This document shows positions 7,578 through 15,639 of a stretch of DNA of 64,000 bases, piece after piece. Below the pieces are notes generated by a model. That model was not told the origin of the DNA and made no database searches. It saw nothing but the letters and a program-made list of their open reading frames with translations. How positions within the stretch are numbered: position 1 is the stretch's first letter; each line of letters begins with the position of its first letter. Both the position numbers and the translations under genes were made by a program. Source of the DNA: Massilia putida. GTDB lineage: Bacteria > Pseudomonadota > Gammaproteobacteria > Burkholderiales > Burkholderiaceae_D. Location of the stretch: NCBI RefSeq assembly GCF_001941825.1, contig NZ_CP019038.1, positions 6,820,001 through 6,884,000 of the forward strand. Reading direction: 5' to 3'.

Positions 7578-9132
7578 AGTTGGCTTTTCGCTTGTTTTCG
7601 CTCTGCTCCTCTTCCTCGCGATATTCAGCACCGTACGCATGCGAGCGTCCACGCACACGACCGATTACGTACTGAATGACAAGCTTCACAATGAGCGCTT
7701 GATCGCTGAATGGAAGAACATCATTGAGGTCAATGTTCCTCGCTCAATCGCCGCGGGGAAAACGGACGATCCGGCAATGGAAAAGCAATTCCTTACCGAG
7801 ATGGCGGAGGCGTCGAGTCGCGCCACCAAAATCGTCGAAGAGCTAAACGTCAGATTGGCAGACCCACAAGCGAAAGCGCTTTTTGAACAGGCCGCGCAGA
7901 TTCGGGGCACCTACCAGGCAGCACGCCGACAAGCGCTTGAGCTGCGGAAGACGGACGTCAATGCTGCGCATCGGTTCTTCGACAGCGAATTCAAACGCAG
8001 CGCGGATAACTACATCGAGGCAGCGAACAAGGTCTTGGTTCGCCAGCACGAGCTGATCGATGCCACCGCGCGCGACCTGCATGAGCAGAACACGAACTCG
8101 ATTACCGTCACTATCGTGATCGGCGCTGCCGCTGCGCTTGCGAGCATCGGCCTGGCCTTTGTCATCAGTCGTTCGATCACGCGGCAGCTCGGCGGCGAGC
8201 CGACCGTCGCCGTAGCGGTAGCGCACGAGGTCGCACGCGGTAATCTGACGGTTGAGATTCCCCTCGCACATGGCGATACCTCCAGCCTGCTGTATGCCAT
8301 GGAGTCGATGCGCACGCGCCTGGCCGAGATCGTTCAACAGGTGCGCGGGGGAACAGATTCGATTACGGCCGTATCAGGTGAGGTGGCGTCCGGTAACGCT
8401 GATCTGTCGACCCGCACCGAACAGCAAGCCAGCGCCCTGGAAGAGGCCGCTGCCTCGATGGAAGAGCTGGCTTCAACCGTCAGCAGGAACGCGGAACACG
8501 CACAGCAGGCGGACCAGCTGGCCCGTAGTGCCTCGGATATTGCTCGCAGGGGTGGCAGCGTAGTCGCCAACGTAACCGAGACGATGAATGCAATCCATGA
8601 GTCCGCGCGCAAGATCGTCGACATTATCGGCGTCATCGATGGCATTGCTTTCCAGACCAATATCCTTGCTTTGAACGCTGCCGTAGAAGCCGCACGCGCG
8701 GGCGAGCAAGGGCGCGGTTTTGCGGTGGTCGCATCTGAGGTACGCAATCTGGCACAACGTAGCAGCCAGGCAGCGAAAGAGATCAAAGCGCTGATCTCAA
8801 GTTCGGTCGAGCGTGTAGAGTCGGGGACGCACCTGGTCAATTCGGCAGCGCAAACGATGGCCGAGGTGGTAACAAGCGTAGTACAGGTATCGACCATCAT
8901 CGGCGAGATCGCGATCGCCGGCGCCGAGCAAACCGTTGGCCTTGCACAGGTACACCGGGTCGTCGCCGACATGGACACCGTGACCCAAAAGAATGCCACT
9001 CTTGTCGAAGAGTCCGCGACCGCAGCACAAAGCATGAATGACCAGGCTCGTCATCTGAGCGAACTCGTCCAACAATTTCAAGTTGAGGCGCGGCCCAAGC
9101 GGATTCCACCACACACTGCCCTCACGATGTAA
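7578..9132 (+). pseudogene. Methyl-accepting chemotaxis protein, 5' end cut off by the IS3 element
   Basis: The frame continues from the fragment at 6221. It holds the rest of TM1 ([16 protein letters not shown]), a periplasmic four-helix-bundle sensor domain with no recognised ligand motif, TM2 ([24 protein letters not shown]), a HAMP domain and the cytoplasmic signalling helix with the invariant hairpin core [20 protein letters not shown]. The reconstructed protein would be about 529 residues, normal for the family. An internal ATG at 7639 could still start a 497-residue product, but it would lack TM1 and expose the sensor domain to the cytoplasm, so I call it broken. It may have sensed an aromatic compound, given the adjacent phenol operon; that is only a guess from position. 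Confidence 0.85.
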
Positions 9133-9169
9133 GGCGGGTTGCGCTTAGTCCGGTCGTGTGATCAGGTCT

Positions 9170-9608
9170 TTATTTATTGCCGTGCGCCAGCACCTGCTCG
9201 GCGCGGGACGTCCGTCCTTCGGTCGTGCCGATGCGCGCCGCGCTGTTGGCGACCACCTGGCGGCGCAGCCGATGGCCGGCGTGGACGGCCAGCCACAGGC
9301 CAGTCAGCCCGCCCATCGAGATGCCGCAGAAGTCGACGGTGTCGATCTCCAGTGCATCGAGCAGGCGCAGCGCATCGCTGCCCAACTGGGCGAGCGTGGT
9401 CCCGGTGACTGCTCCTGCGCGAGGCCGCACATCCCGTGGCCGCGCGTGTCATGGCGCAGCACGCGCATGTGCCGGGACAGCGCGTCGGCCTGCCCCTGCC
9501 GCGACGACATGTTGGTCCCGAGGGAGTTCGAGAACATCACGACCGGTGCGCCTCCGGGCCTTCCAGCGTGTAGGCGAGCTGGCGCGCGCCGGGATCCGGT
9601 AGTCGCAT
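9170..9608 (-). pseudogene. pcaD: Decayed 3-oxoadipate enol-lactonase (pcaD-like)
   Basis: It starts 12 bp after the catA stop. Three pieces of one alpha/beta hydrolase can be read in three frames: MRLPDPGARQLAYTLEGPE, then APVVMFSNSLGTNMS...RVLRHDTRGHG, then TLAQLGSDALRLLDALEID and the nucleophile elbow CGISMGGLTG. Two frameshifts separate them, and the frame stops shortly after SAARIGTTEG, so the C-terminal half with the acid and histidine is missing. In ortho-cleavage pathways this enzyme hydrolyses 3-oxoadipate enol-lactone; that step must be encoded elsewhere or be lost. Confidence 0.8.
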
Positions 9609-9620
9609 CGGTCGCTCCGC

Positions 9621-10532
9621 TCAGGCTTCGAAGCGGGCGCGCTCGATATGGTCGGCCGGCAGGCCGGCGCGTGCCGCGTGCAGGTCGAAATCGAAGTCGA
9701 TCGAATAATAGGGCGTGTCGACTTCCTGCGCGCGCAGCGCGGCCGGGTCTTCCACTTTCGTCATCGCCGGTACGAGGCCTTCGCGGGTGGCGAAGGCGAA
9801 GTCGTCCCACAGGTACGGGTCGCCGTCGATGTTGATCTGCGTGGTCAGCTTGCGGTGGCCCGGCGCGGTCACGAAGAAGTGGATGTGCGCGGGGCGGGTG
9901 CCGTGGCGACCCAGCAGTGTCAAGAGCTTGTCGGTCGACCCGCCCGGCGGCACGCTGTAGCCGACCGGCACCTTGCTGCGGAAGCGGTAGCGGCCGTCCG
10001 CGTCCGTGCGGATGGAGCGGCGCAGGTTGTACGGGCTCTGGGTGGGATCGAAGAACGAGTAGCCGCCCAGGTGGTTAGCGTGCCACACTTCGACCAGTGC
10101 GCCGGCCAGTGGCTGGCCGTCGGCGCCACGCACCTGGCCCTGCATGAACAGCACCTCGCCGGGCTGCTCGTCCTGGTCCAGGCGCGCGCTGCCCAGGGAT
10201 TCGGGAGCGCCCGCCACGTACAGGGGGCCCTCGATCGTGCGCGGCGTGCCTCCCGTGACGCCGGCGCGTGCCTCGGCCTCGTCCAGGCGCAGGTTGAGGA
10301 AGTGCTCGAAGCCGAGGCCGGCCGCGATCAGCCCCCATTCGCCGTTGCGGCCCGCCTCGGTCAGGTAGCCGACCGCGCTCCAGAATTCGTCCGGCTGGAC
10401 GTCCATCTCCTCGATCGTCCCGAACAGGTCGCGCACGATGCGGTTGACGACGGCCTGCACACGCGGGTTGCCGCTCGCCGTCTCGGTGCTTTCGATCTTG
10501 TCCAGCAGTGCTGCGATGGCTTGCTTATCCAT
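9621..10532 (-). CDS. catA: Catechol 1,2-dioxygenase
   Basis: 303 residues, an intradiol dioxygenase that opens catechol to cis,cis-muconate using non-haem Fe(III). The N-terminal dimerisation helices (about 1-95) are followed by the beta-sandwich catalytic domain. The four iron ligands are all present: Tyr158 (GGYSFFD), Tyr192 (VGYSVPP), His216 and His218 (RPAHIHFFV). It is the second catechol gene of the phenol operon, 27 bp after catC. With phenol hydroxylase upstream, it takes the catechol produced into the ortho (3-oxoadipate) pathway, unlike the classic dmp operon, which uses meta cleavage. Confidence 0.95.
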   Translation of the reverse strand: MDKQAIAALLDKIESTETASGNPRVQAVVNRIVRDLFGTIEEMDVQPDEFWSAVGYLTEAGRNGEWGLIAAGLGFEHFLNLRLDEAEARAGVTGGTPRTIEGPLYVAGAPESLGSARLDQDEQPGEVLFMQGQVRGADGQPLAGALVEVWHANHLGGYSFFDPTQSPYNLRRSIRTDADGRYRFRSKVPVGYSVPPGGSTDKLLTLLGRHGTRPAHIHFFVTAPGHRKLTTQINIDGDPYLWDDFAFATREGLVPAMTKVEDPAALRAQEVDTPYYSIDFDFDLHAARAGLPADHIERARFEA

Positions 10533-10559
10533 GTCTGTCTCCTTGTTGATAATAGGTGT

Positions 10560-10850
10560 TCAACGATCGTCGTCATGGATGGACGACGGGTGCCGGCACA
10601 GGGCCTCCACGTCCACGTCCATGTAGGGGAAAAGGGGAAGGGCGGTCAGCAGGGCGTGCAGTTCGTCCGCGCCGGAGACGTCGAAGATGCTGACGTTCGC
10701 GTAGCGGCCCGCCACGCGCCACAGGTGGCGCCACTTGCCGCTGCGCTGCAGTTCCTGCGCGACGGCCCGTTCGACCGCTGTCAGTTCGTCGGCCCGCGCC
10801 TGCGGCATGTCGTGCGGCAGACGGACCGTCATGGATACCTTGAACAGCAT
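10560..10850 (-). CDS. catC: Muconolactone delta-isomerase
   Basis: 96 residues, the normal size. The family start is visible (MLFKVSMTVRLPHDMP), as are KWRHLWRVAGRYANVSIFDV and LPLFPYMDVDVEALCRHPSS. It isomerises muconolactone to 3-oxoadipate enol-lactone and works as a homodecamer in the cytoplasm. It lies between dmpP and catA. The gene for the preceding step (catB, muconate cycloisomerase) is not in this window, so the operon encodes steps before and after a gap. Confidence 0.93.
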   Translation of the reverse strand: MLFKVSMTVRLPHDMPQARADELTAVERAVAQELQRSGKWRHLWRVAGRYANVSIFDVSGADELHALLTALPLFPYMDVDVEALCRHPSSIHDDDR

Positions 10851-10894
10851 GTTGTCTCCTCAGATATTGGTGTTCGTTGCTGGTCATGGCAACC

Positions 10895-11956
10895 TCACAA
10901 GGAACGGAACAGTGGGCTGCGCGTGGCCTGGCCGGCGTCGGCCGCCGACAGGAACTTCTCGGTGAAGATATCCTTCTCGAACAGGCGACCCTGCATCAGG
11001 GCGGCGATGCTTGCCTCGATCATCGGCGGCGGCCCGCACAGGTAGGCGCGCCAGCCGCGGAAATCCTGATCGAACCGGCGCACGGCCAGTTCGTGCACGT
11101 AGCCGCGCTCCCCCGTCCAGGGCGAGTCTTGCGGCTCGCTGGACAGCACCGGCAGGTATTCGAAGTTCGCATGGCGCGCCGTCAGCTCCTCGAACTCGGT
11201 GCGGTAGTACAGTTCGTCGAGCGTGCGTGCGCCCTGGATCAGCCTGATCGGACGGGTGTCGCCGGATTCGAGCAGGTCCAGCACCATCGAGCGCGGGCTG
11301 GACAGGCCCGAGCCGCCGGCGATGAACAGCAGCGGGCGCGGATCGCTCTTGCGCACGAAGAAGCGGCCCAGCGGTCCGGACAGCATGACCTGTTCGCCGA
11401 CGCGCAGGCCGTCGTGGACATAGGAGGTACCTTTCCCGCCCGGGACCAGCCGTACGTTCAGCTCGACCTCGCGCGCCGAGGGCGCGGAGGCGATGGAGAA
11501 TGCGCGCGGTGCCGCTTCGCCCGCGAGCCACACGTTCACGTACTGGCCTGGCTGGAAGCGCAGGATGTCGCCGTGCTCGATCTCGAGGAATATGCCCTTG
11601 ATGGTCGGCGTGAGCGTCTCGATGCGTGTCACGCGCGCCTGGTAATCCATCAGCGGCAGGCATTGCGCATCCGGGTCCGGGTCGATGTCGGCTTCGATCG
11701 TGATGTCCGACTGCACGGTCGCGCAGCAGGCCAGGCATTTGCCTTCGTCGCGCTCGAAGTCCATCAGCGCGAACGGCGAGGCCTCGCCGTGTTCCAGTTC
11801 GCCGCCGCTGGCCTGCACCTTGCACGTGCCGCACAGGCCGTGTCCGCAGGCGTGCGGGAGCCATATGCCGGCGCGCAGGCATGCGTCGAGGATGGTCTGG
11901 CCTTCGGCCACCTCCACGGTCTGGCCCAGTGGTTCGATCGTCAATTGATGGTTCAT
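10895..11956 (-). CDS. dmpP: Phenol hydroxylase reductase component P5
   Basis: 353 residues. The N-terminal plant-type ferredoxin domain binds a [2Fe-2S] cluster through Cys37, Cys42, Cys45 and Cys77 (ACGHGLCGTCK, then KCLACC). Next come an FAD domain (RAFSIASAP) and an NAD(P)H domain (IAGGSGLSSPRSM and YLCGPPPMIEA). It passes electrons from NADH to the diiron oxygenase. Gene order, with P5 last of the hydroxylase genes, is the same as in the Pseudomonas dmp operon. Confidence 0.95.
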   Translation of the reverse strand: MNHQLTIEPLGQTVEVAEGQTILDACLRAGIWLPHACGHGLCGTCKVQASGGELEHGEASPFALMDFERDEGKCLACCATVQSDITIEADIDPDPDAQCLPLMDYQARVTRIETLTPTIKGIFLEIEHGDILRFQPGQYVNVWLAGEAAPRAFSIASAPSAREVELNVRLVPGGKGTSYVHDGLRVGEQVMLSGPLGRFFVRKSDPRPLLFIAGGSGLSSPRSMVLDLLESGDTRPIRLIQGARTLDELYYRTEFEELTARHANFEYLPVLSSEPQDSPWTGERGYVHELAVRRFDQDFRGWRAYLCGPPPMIEASIAALMQGRLFEKDIFTEKFLSAADAGQATRSPLFRSL

Positions 11957-11968
11957 GGTGTCCTCCGT

Positions 11969-12331
11969 TCAGTTGCCGCTGCCGCCGAGGCCCGCCAGTT
12001 GCGGCGTCTGCAGGCGCAGCACGGACTTGTGGTGCAGGCCGTTCGCCGCGAGACTCGCGTCGAGGTCGGGTACGAACGGCGCGCCGGCCCGCAGCCACGT
12101 GGCCGCGCTCCGGTCGATGGACGCGCCTTCCGGATGCGCGGCCAGCAGGGGCGCCAGAACGTCGCTCACGAGCGCCCTGAACGGCATCTCGGGCGGCAGC
12201 GGTAGCGTGAACGGGCTGCAGAACAGCATGTGACGGTCCCAGCCGAAATACACGAGCTGGTTGCCGTGGAAGTTCTCCACCCGGTCGCGGACTTCGCCGC
12301 GGTAGCCGGGTGCCAATGCGATGACGGGCAT
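11969..12331 (-). CDS. dmpO: Phenol hydroxylase component P4
   Basis: 120 residues, matching the small P4 subunit that accompanies the oxygenase as its gamma-type subunit. Recognisable stretches are ENFHGNQLVYFGWDRHMLFCSP near the N-terminus and FRALVSDVLAPLLAAHP. It lies between dmpN (19 bp upstream) and dmpP (12 bp downstream). Confidence 0.92.
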   Translation of the reverse strand: MPVIALAPGYRGEVRDRVENFHGNQLVYFGWDRHMLFCSPFTLPLPPEMPFRALVSDVLAPLLAAHPEGASIDRSAATWLRAGAPFVPDLDASLAANGLHHKSVLRLQTPQLAGLGGSGN

Positions 12332-12350
12332 GTTTGTCTCCTTGCGCCGC

Positions 12351-13892
12351 TCAGGCGGCGCCTTGGTTGTTGTTGGTCCAGCGCTCCCAGTTGGCGCGGT
12401 CGGCCGAGTCGGCGTAGTCGCCCTGGGCCTCGGGTTTCAGGTGATACCAGTCGAGCACTTCCGGCAGGGTGACACCGCCGCAGTTGCCCTGGAAGATCTG
12501 GTGCACGGGCATCCATGCCTGCACGTATTTTTCCGGCTCGCCCTTGAAAATGTCGCAGCAGCCGTCCGAGCAAAAGTGGTATGTGTCGTCGCCGTGCTTC
12601 ACTTCGCGGTAGCAGATCTGCGTGGGGTCGTCCGGCTCGGGGAAGGCCATCGGGATCTGGCAGACCTGGCACAGCATCGGCAGACCCGGATTGGTCCAGC
12701 GCTTGCCGGCCTTGTGCTGTTCCTGCCAGTAGCGCAGGCGCGGCAGGTGGTATTGCTCGAAGGTGTCCGGGTACTGCGCCTTCAGCCAATCCAGTTCGCT
12801 TTCCGCCGGCACCCAGGTGTGGATGGCCGAGGCATGGTTGAAGTTGTAGAAGATCGACCAGGCGATGTGCGACAGGTGGTCCTTTTCCTTGGCGGCCTGC
12901 TCGTGGTATTTCGGCATCCGCACGCCATAGCGGGCCAGGTCGGCGAACAGGGCGCCGCCGTTCTGCTCGAAATACATCTCCCAGGCTTCCTTCCAGCTCA
13001 TCACGCGTTTGGGCAACATGTAGTCCATCATCATGGCGACGAGCGTGAGCAGGCGGTAGCCGCGCCAGAACCATTTGTCGACCCATTTCTGGATGATCGG
13101 CAGGTTGGCCGGGTCCTGCTCCAGCATGAATTTCACGACCTCGAGTCCGAGGGTCATGTGGCGCGATTCGTCGGACTGGGCGGAGAACCCGAAGGTGACC
13201 GTGGCCATGTCGCCGTTGAACGCGGCGCCGGACATGAACGGCATGAACAGCAGATTGGTCAGCACGTACTCGAACGAGAACGAGATGGCGGTGATGAATT
13301 CGAACGGGCCGGCCGTCATCGCATCCTCGAAGTACGACTTGGGCACCGACAGGTACCACAGGCGGTCGTGCATGTGGCTCCAGTCGGAGAAGCCGCTGAA
13401 GAAGCGGTTGTACTGGCTGATCGTGTGGATCTGCGTCTGGCAGTGGCGCAGTTCGTCGACGGACTGCATCTGGCAGGCCACGCGCGCGCCGGCGCCGCGC
13501 AGGTTGCGGCCGGCCATCGCGAAGCCGCGGTGGGCCGCGTATTCCAGCGGTGACACGCCGGTCAGGAACAGTTTCAGGGCGTTCACGTAGCGCGCGTCCG
13601 TGACGTTGAGCTGGCCGTTGTTCTGCTGGAAGGCGTCGATGATGGCGTACAGCTTGCGCTCTTTTTCGGACTGGAATTTCCAATACGCGTCCATCGTCAT
13701 CCGGAACGGGTCTTCCCAGCCGTTCCAGTCGTGGATGACGATGCCTTCGAACTTATCGTGCGGGAAGACGGCGTCCATCGGCTGGTAGGTGGTTTCCCAG
13801 CCCAGGTCGCGCGTGAGCAGGGCGTACTTGTCCTTGATCGACATCTTCGGCGTGGCGGCCTGGTTCGGTGCCTGCGGGGTTGCAGTGTTCAT
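12351..13892 (-). CDS. dmpN: Phenol hydroxylase large oxygenase subunit P3
   Basis: 513 residues, the catalytic subunit of the bacterial multicomponent (diiron) phenol monooxygenase. Both halves of the carboxylate-bridged diiron motif are present: Glu in SPLEYAAHRG followed by DELRH, and Glu in FSFEYVLTNL followed by DESRH. The C-terminal region carries a zinc-binding/YHS-like segment (CQVCQIPM, then YHFCSDGCCDIF). It hydroxylates phenol and relatives to catechols in the cytoplasm. Confidence 0.97.
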   Translation of the reverse strand: MNTATPQAPNQAATPKMSIKDKYALLTRDLGWETTYQPMDAVFPHDKFEGIVIHDWNGWEDPFRMTMDAYWKFQSEKERKLYAIIDAFQQNNGQLNVTDARYVNALKLFLTGVSPLEYAAHRGFAMAGRNLRGAGARVACQMQSVDELRHCQTQIHTISQYNRFFSGFSDWSHMHDRLWYLSVPKSYFEDAMTAGPFEFITAISFSFEYVLTNLLFMPFMSGAAFNGDMATVTFGFSAQSDESRHMTLGLEVVKFMLEQDPANLPIIQKWVDKWFWRGYRLLTLVAMMMDYMLPKRVMSWKEAWEMYFEQNGGALFADLARYGVRMPKYHEQAAKEKDHLSHIAWSIFYNFNHASAIHTWVPAESELDWLKAQYPDTFEQYHLPRLRYWQEQHKAGKRWTNPGLPMLCQVCQIPMAFPEPDDPTQICYREVKHGDDTYHFCSDGCCDIFKGEPEKYVQAWMPVHQIFQGNCGGVTLPEVLDWYHLKPEAQGDYADSADRANWERWTNNNQGAA

Positions 13893-13914
13893 GGTGTCTC
13901 CTTGTTGTGGTGTG

Positions 13915-14187
13915 TCAGCGCCAGGCGAGCACGAACCGGTCTTCGGTCTCGTCGATGTTGCCGGCCAATGAGATCAGGCCGAGTTGCAGCTCTTGCGGGT
14001 CCCAGCTGCGGCCGATGAGGTCCTCGACGGTGGCGCGGTTGATCTCCAGGCGGCCGGGCGCGTCGATCTTCACCATCGCCGGGTAGCGGTACACGGTGGC
14101 GTGCGGGTTGTCGGCCTCGATGGCGTCGATCACGGGACGCATCTCGTCGTTGGCTTGCAGTGCGATGAAGACGAGTTGGTCGCTCAC
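13915..14187 (-). CDS. dmpM: Phenol hydroxylase regulatory/coupling protein P2
   Basis: 90 residues, the cofactor-free effector protein (MmoB/DmpM family) that binds the oxygenase and speeds turnover. It opens MSDQLVFIALQANDEMRPVI and ends near GNIDETEDRFVLAWR, both typical. Its start codon overlaps the dmpL stop by 4 bp, indicating translational coupling. Confidence 0.93.
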   Translation of the reverse strand: MSDQLVFIALQANDEMRPVIDAIEADNPHATVYRYPAMVKIDAPGRLEINRATVEDLIGRSWDPQELQLGLISLAGNIDETEDRFVLAWR

Positions 14188-15191
14188 GATGCGGCTCCCG
14201 CGCGGGACAGGCCGAGGCCGGATAGGCGTTTTTCCAGCGGCGCCGCCACGGCCGCGAGGACATCGCCGCCGTCCGGGCCGAACAGGCGCTGCGCCACCGG
14301 GGCGAGTGCCGGCTCAAAGCGGTCGATCCAGCTGTAGGCGAACCGGGACGCCGTGGCGGCATTGGCCGCGCTTTCCTGGACGACGACCTTGACGACGGCA
14401 TCGACCCAGCGCGCCGTCTCCGCATGCCATGCCCGCATGAAGTCGGTCGCGAGCGAATACACGGGGCCGTGCTCGAGGGCCAGCTGCGCGTCCAGCTTCT
14501 GGTAGAACAGCGGGTAGACGAGGGCGTCGAACACGAGGTTCTGCGCGACGAAGTTCTCGAACCAGTCGCGGCACACGAGCAGGTCTTCCACGGCGTGGCG
14601 CACCGGTTGCCAGGCGGCGTCGCGCAGCCAGGCTTCACGGGCCGCGTCCACCGCCGGCTTGCCGCCGATGAGCAGGCCGACGCGGGTCAGGTACTGGGCC
14701 AACGCCAGGCGGTCCATCGTGTGGAACATCGTCGCTTCCGTGATGGCGGCGCCATAGCCGTACGCGGTGACGTAGGCATTGTTCATGTTGGCTGCCCACT
14801 CGGTATGGCGCAGGACGACGAGGGTGTTGACCAGCATTTCCTTCACCGGCCCGGGCAGGGCGGCCAACAGCGCGCGCTGTTCGATGAATTCGAGGTTCTT
14901 TTCCATCGAGTCCTGCTGGCGCGCACGGGTGTTGACCCAAGTGCCGTAATAAAACTGGCGCGGATCCTTGAGCGCATACCAGTCGGCCATCACAACGGCC
15001 GTGCGGCGCCGGTCGTACAGCTCGTAGTCGGGCTGCCACAGCGGACGGTAGTGAAAGTTGGCGTCCGGCTGCAGGTCGTACATCGCTTCCTGGTAGCGCG
15101 TGGCCGGCTTGTCGGCGCCGAGGCGGCGCGCGATGTTGGCGAACGTCTGGCGCACGGGCTTGACGCTGTCGGTCCGTATGTCGATTTGCAT
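14184..15191 (-). CDS. dmpL: Phenol hydroxylase beta-type oxygenase subunit P1
   Basis: 335 residues. It is the second ferritin-like oxygenase subunit, without an iron site, pairing with DmpN in the (alpha-beta-gamma)2 complex. Recognisable features are TFANIARRLGADKPATRYQE, then YHNW-like WKDPRQFYYGTWV context (here ALKDPRQFYYGTWV) and NNAYVTAYGYGAAITEA. It sits 19 bp after dmpK and overlaps dmpM by 4 bp. Confidence 0.93.
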   Translation of the reverse strand: MQIDIRTDSVKPVRQTFANIARRLGADKPATRYQEAMYDLQPDANFHYRPLWQPDYELYDRRRTAVVMADWYALKDPRQFYYGTWVNTRARQQDSMEKNLEFIEQRALLAALPGPVKEMLVNTLVVLRHTEWAANMNNAYVTAYGYGAAITEATMFHTMDRLALAQYLTRVGLLIGGKPAVDAAREAWLRDAAWQPVRHAVEDLLVCRDWFENFVAQNLVFDALVYPLFYQKLDAQLALEHGPVYSLATDFMRAWHAETARWVDAVVKVVVQESAANAATASRFAYSWIDRFEPALAPVAQRLFGPDGGDVLAAVAAPLEKRLSGLGLSRAGAAS

Positions 15192-15210
15192 GATGGGTCT
15201 CCTGGTCGTT

Positions 15211-15486
15211 TTAATCGTGGGGATGCGCGCCGGGCACGCTGTCGTGCCAGTGGCGTCGCTGGTGGTCGAGTTGCGCGGACGGCAGGTCCGGCAGCACGAG
15301 GGCGCGCTCGCGGCGGCGGAACGCTTCGTACTGCACGGGACGCATCGTCAGTTCCACGCACAAGTCCGGATCGCCGATCGAGAATTCGAATCGCACCCAG
15401 CCTTCGTCGCGCGACGTCACGCGCACGAAGCGGCCGGACGGTTCGGGGTTGTGGATCATGTCTCCTCCTGTTGTCGGGTGCTGCAC
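15211..15486 (-). CDS. dmpK: Phenol hydroxylase assembly protein P0
   Basis: 91 residues, first gene of the operon, as in dmp/mop/phe clusters. P0 is not part of the active enzyme but is needed to load or assemble the oxygenase. Family features are FVRVTSRDEGWVRFEFSIGDPDL and MRPVQYEAFRRRERA. A strong ribosome binding site (AGGAGGAGAC) precedes the ATG, and the sigma54 promoter lies directly upstream. Confidence 0.9.
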   Translation of the reverse strand: MQHPTTGGDMIHNPEPSGRFVRVTSRDEGWVRFEFSIGDPDLCVELTMRPVQYEAFRRRERALVLPDLPSAQLDHQRRHWHDSVPGAHPHD

Positions 15487-15495
15487 AGGAGCTAT

Positions 15496-15511
15496 AGCAA
15501 CCGCTATGCCA
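15496..15511 (-). promoter_or_regulatory. Sigma54 (-24/-12) promoter of the phenol operon
   Basis: Read on the minus strand the site is TGGCATAGCGGTTGCT: GG and GC are exactly 10 bases apart, and the sequence fits the TGGCAC-N5-TTGCW consensus apart from one base. It lies about 10 bp upstream of the dmpK start codon region, so the transcript would begin almost at the ribosome binding site. It is the expected target of the adjacent DmpR-type activator. Confidence 0.88.
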
Positions 15512-15581
15512 GGAGGTTAAGTGATTGAATTTAAAGGGAACGTGCGCCGGCGCCGGCGTGGCGCGGCGCGCGGAACTCACG

Positions 15582-15616
15582 ATTTGATGAAGCCCTGCGC
15601 GATGGTTTCAGCAAAT
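15582..15616 (-). promoter_or_regulatory. Paired activator sites upstream of dmpK
   Basis: ATTTGATGAAG at 15582-15592 on the + strand and an inverted relative ATTTGCTGAAA at 15606-15616 on the minus strand. The centre is roughly 100 bp upstream of the -12 element. The same pair occurs before the divergent outer-membrane gene at 17442-17467. Position, pairing and repetition fit upstream activating sequences for the DmpR-like protein. Confidence 0.65.
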
Positions 15617-15639
15617 GCGCAGGCGGGGCAGAAGGGAAA

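Noticed and set aside
7639..9132. Reading the internal ATG as the true start of an intact chemoreceptor
   Set aside because: It removes TM1, and exact joining across the IS element restores the full N-terminus, so the shorter frame is a fragment.
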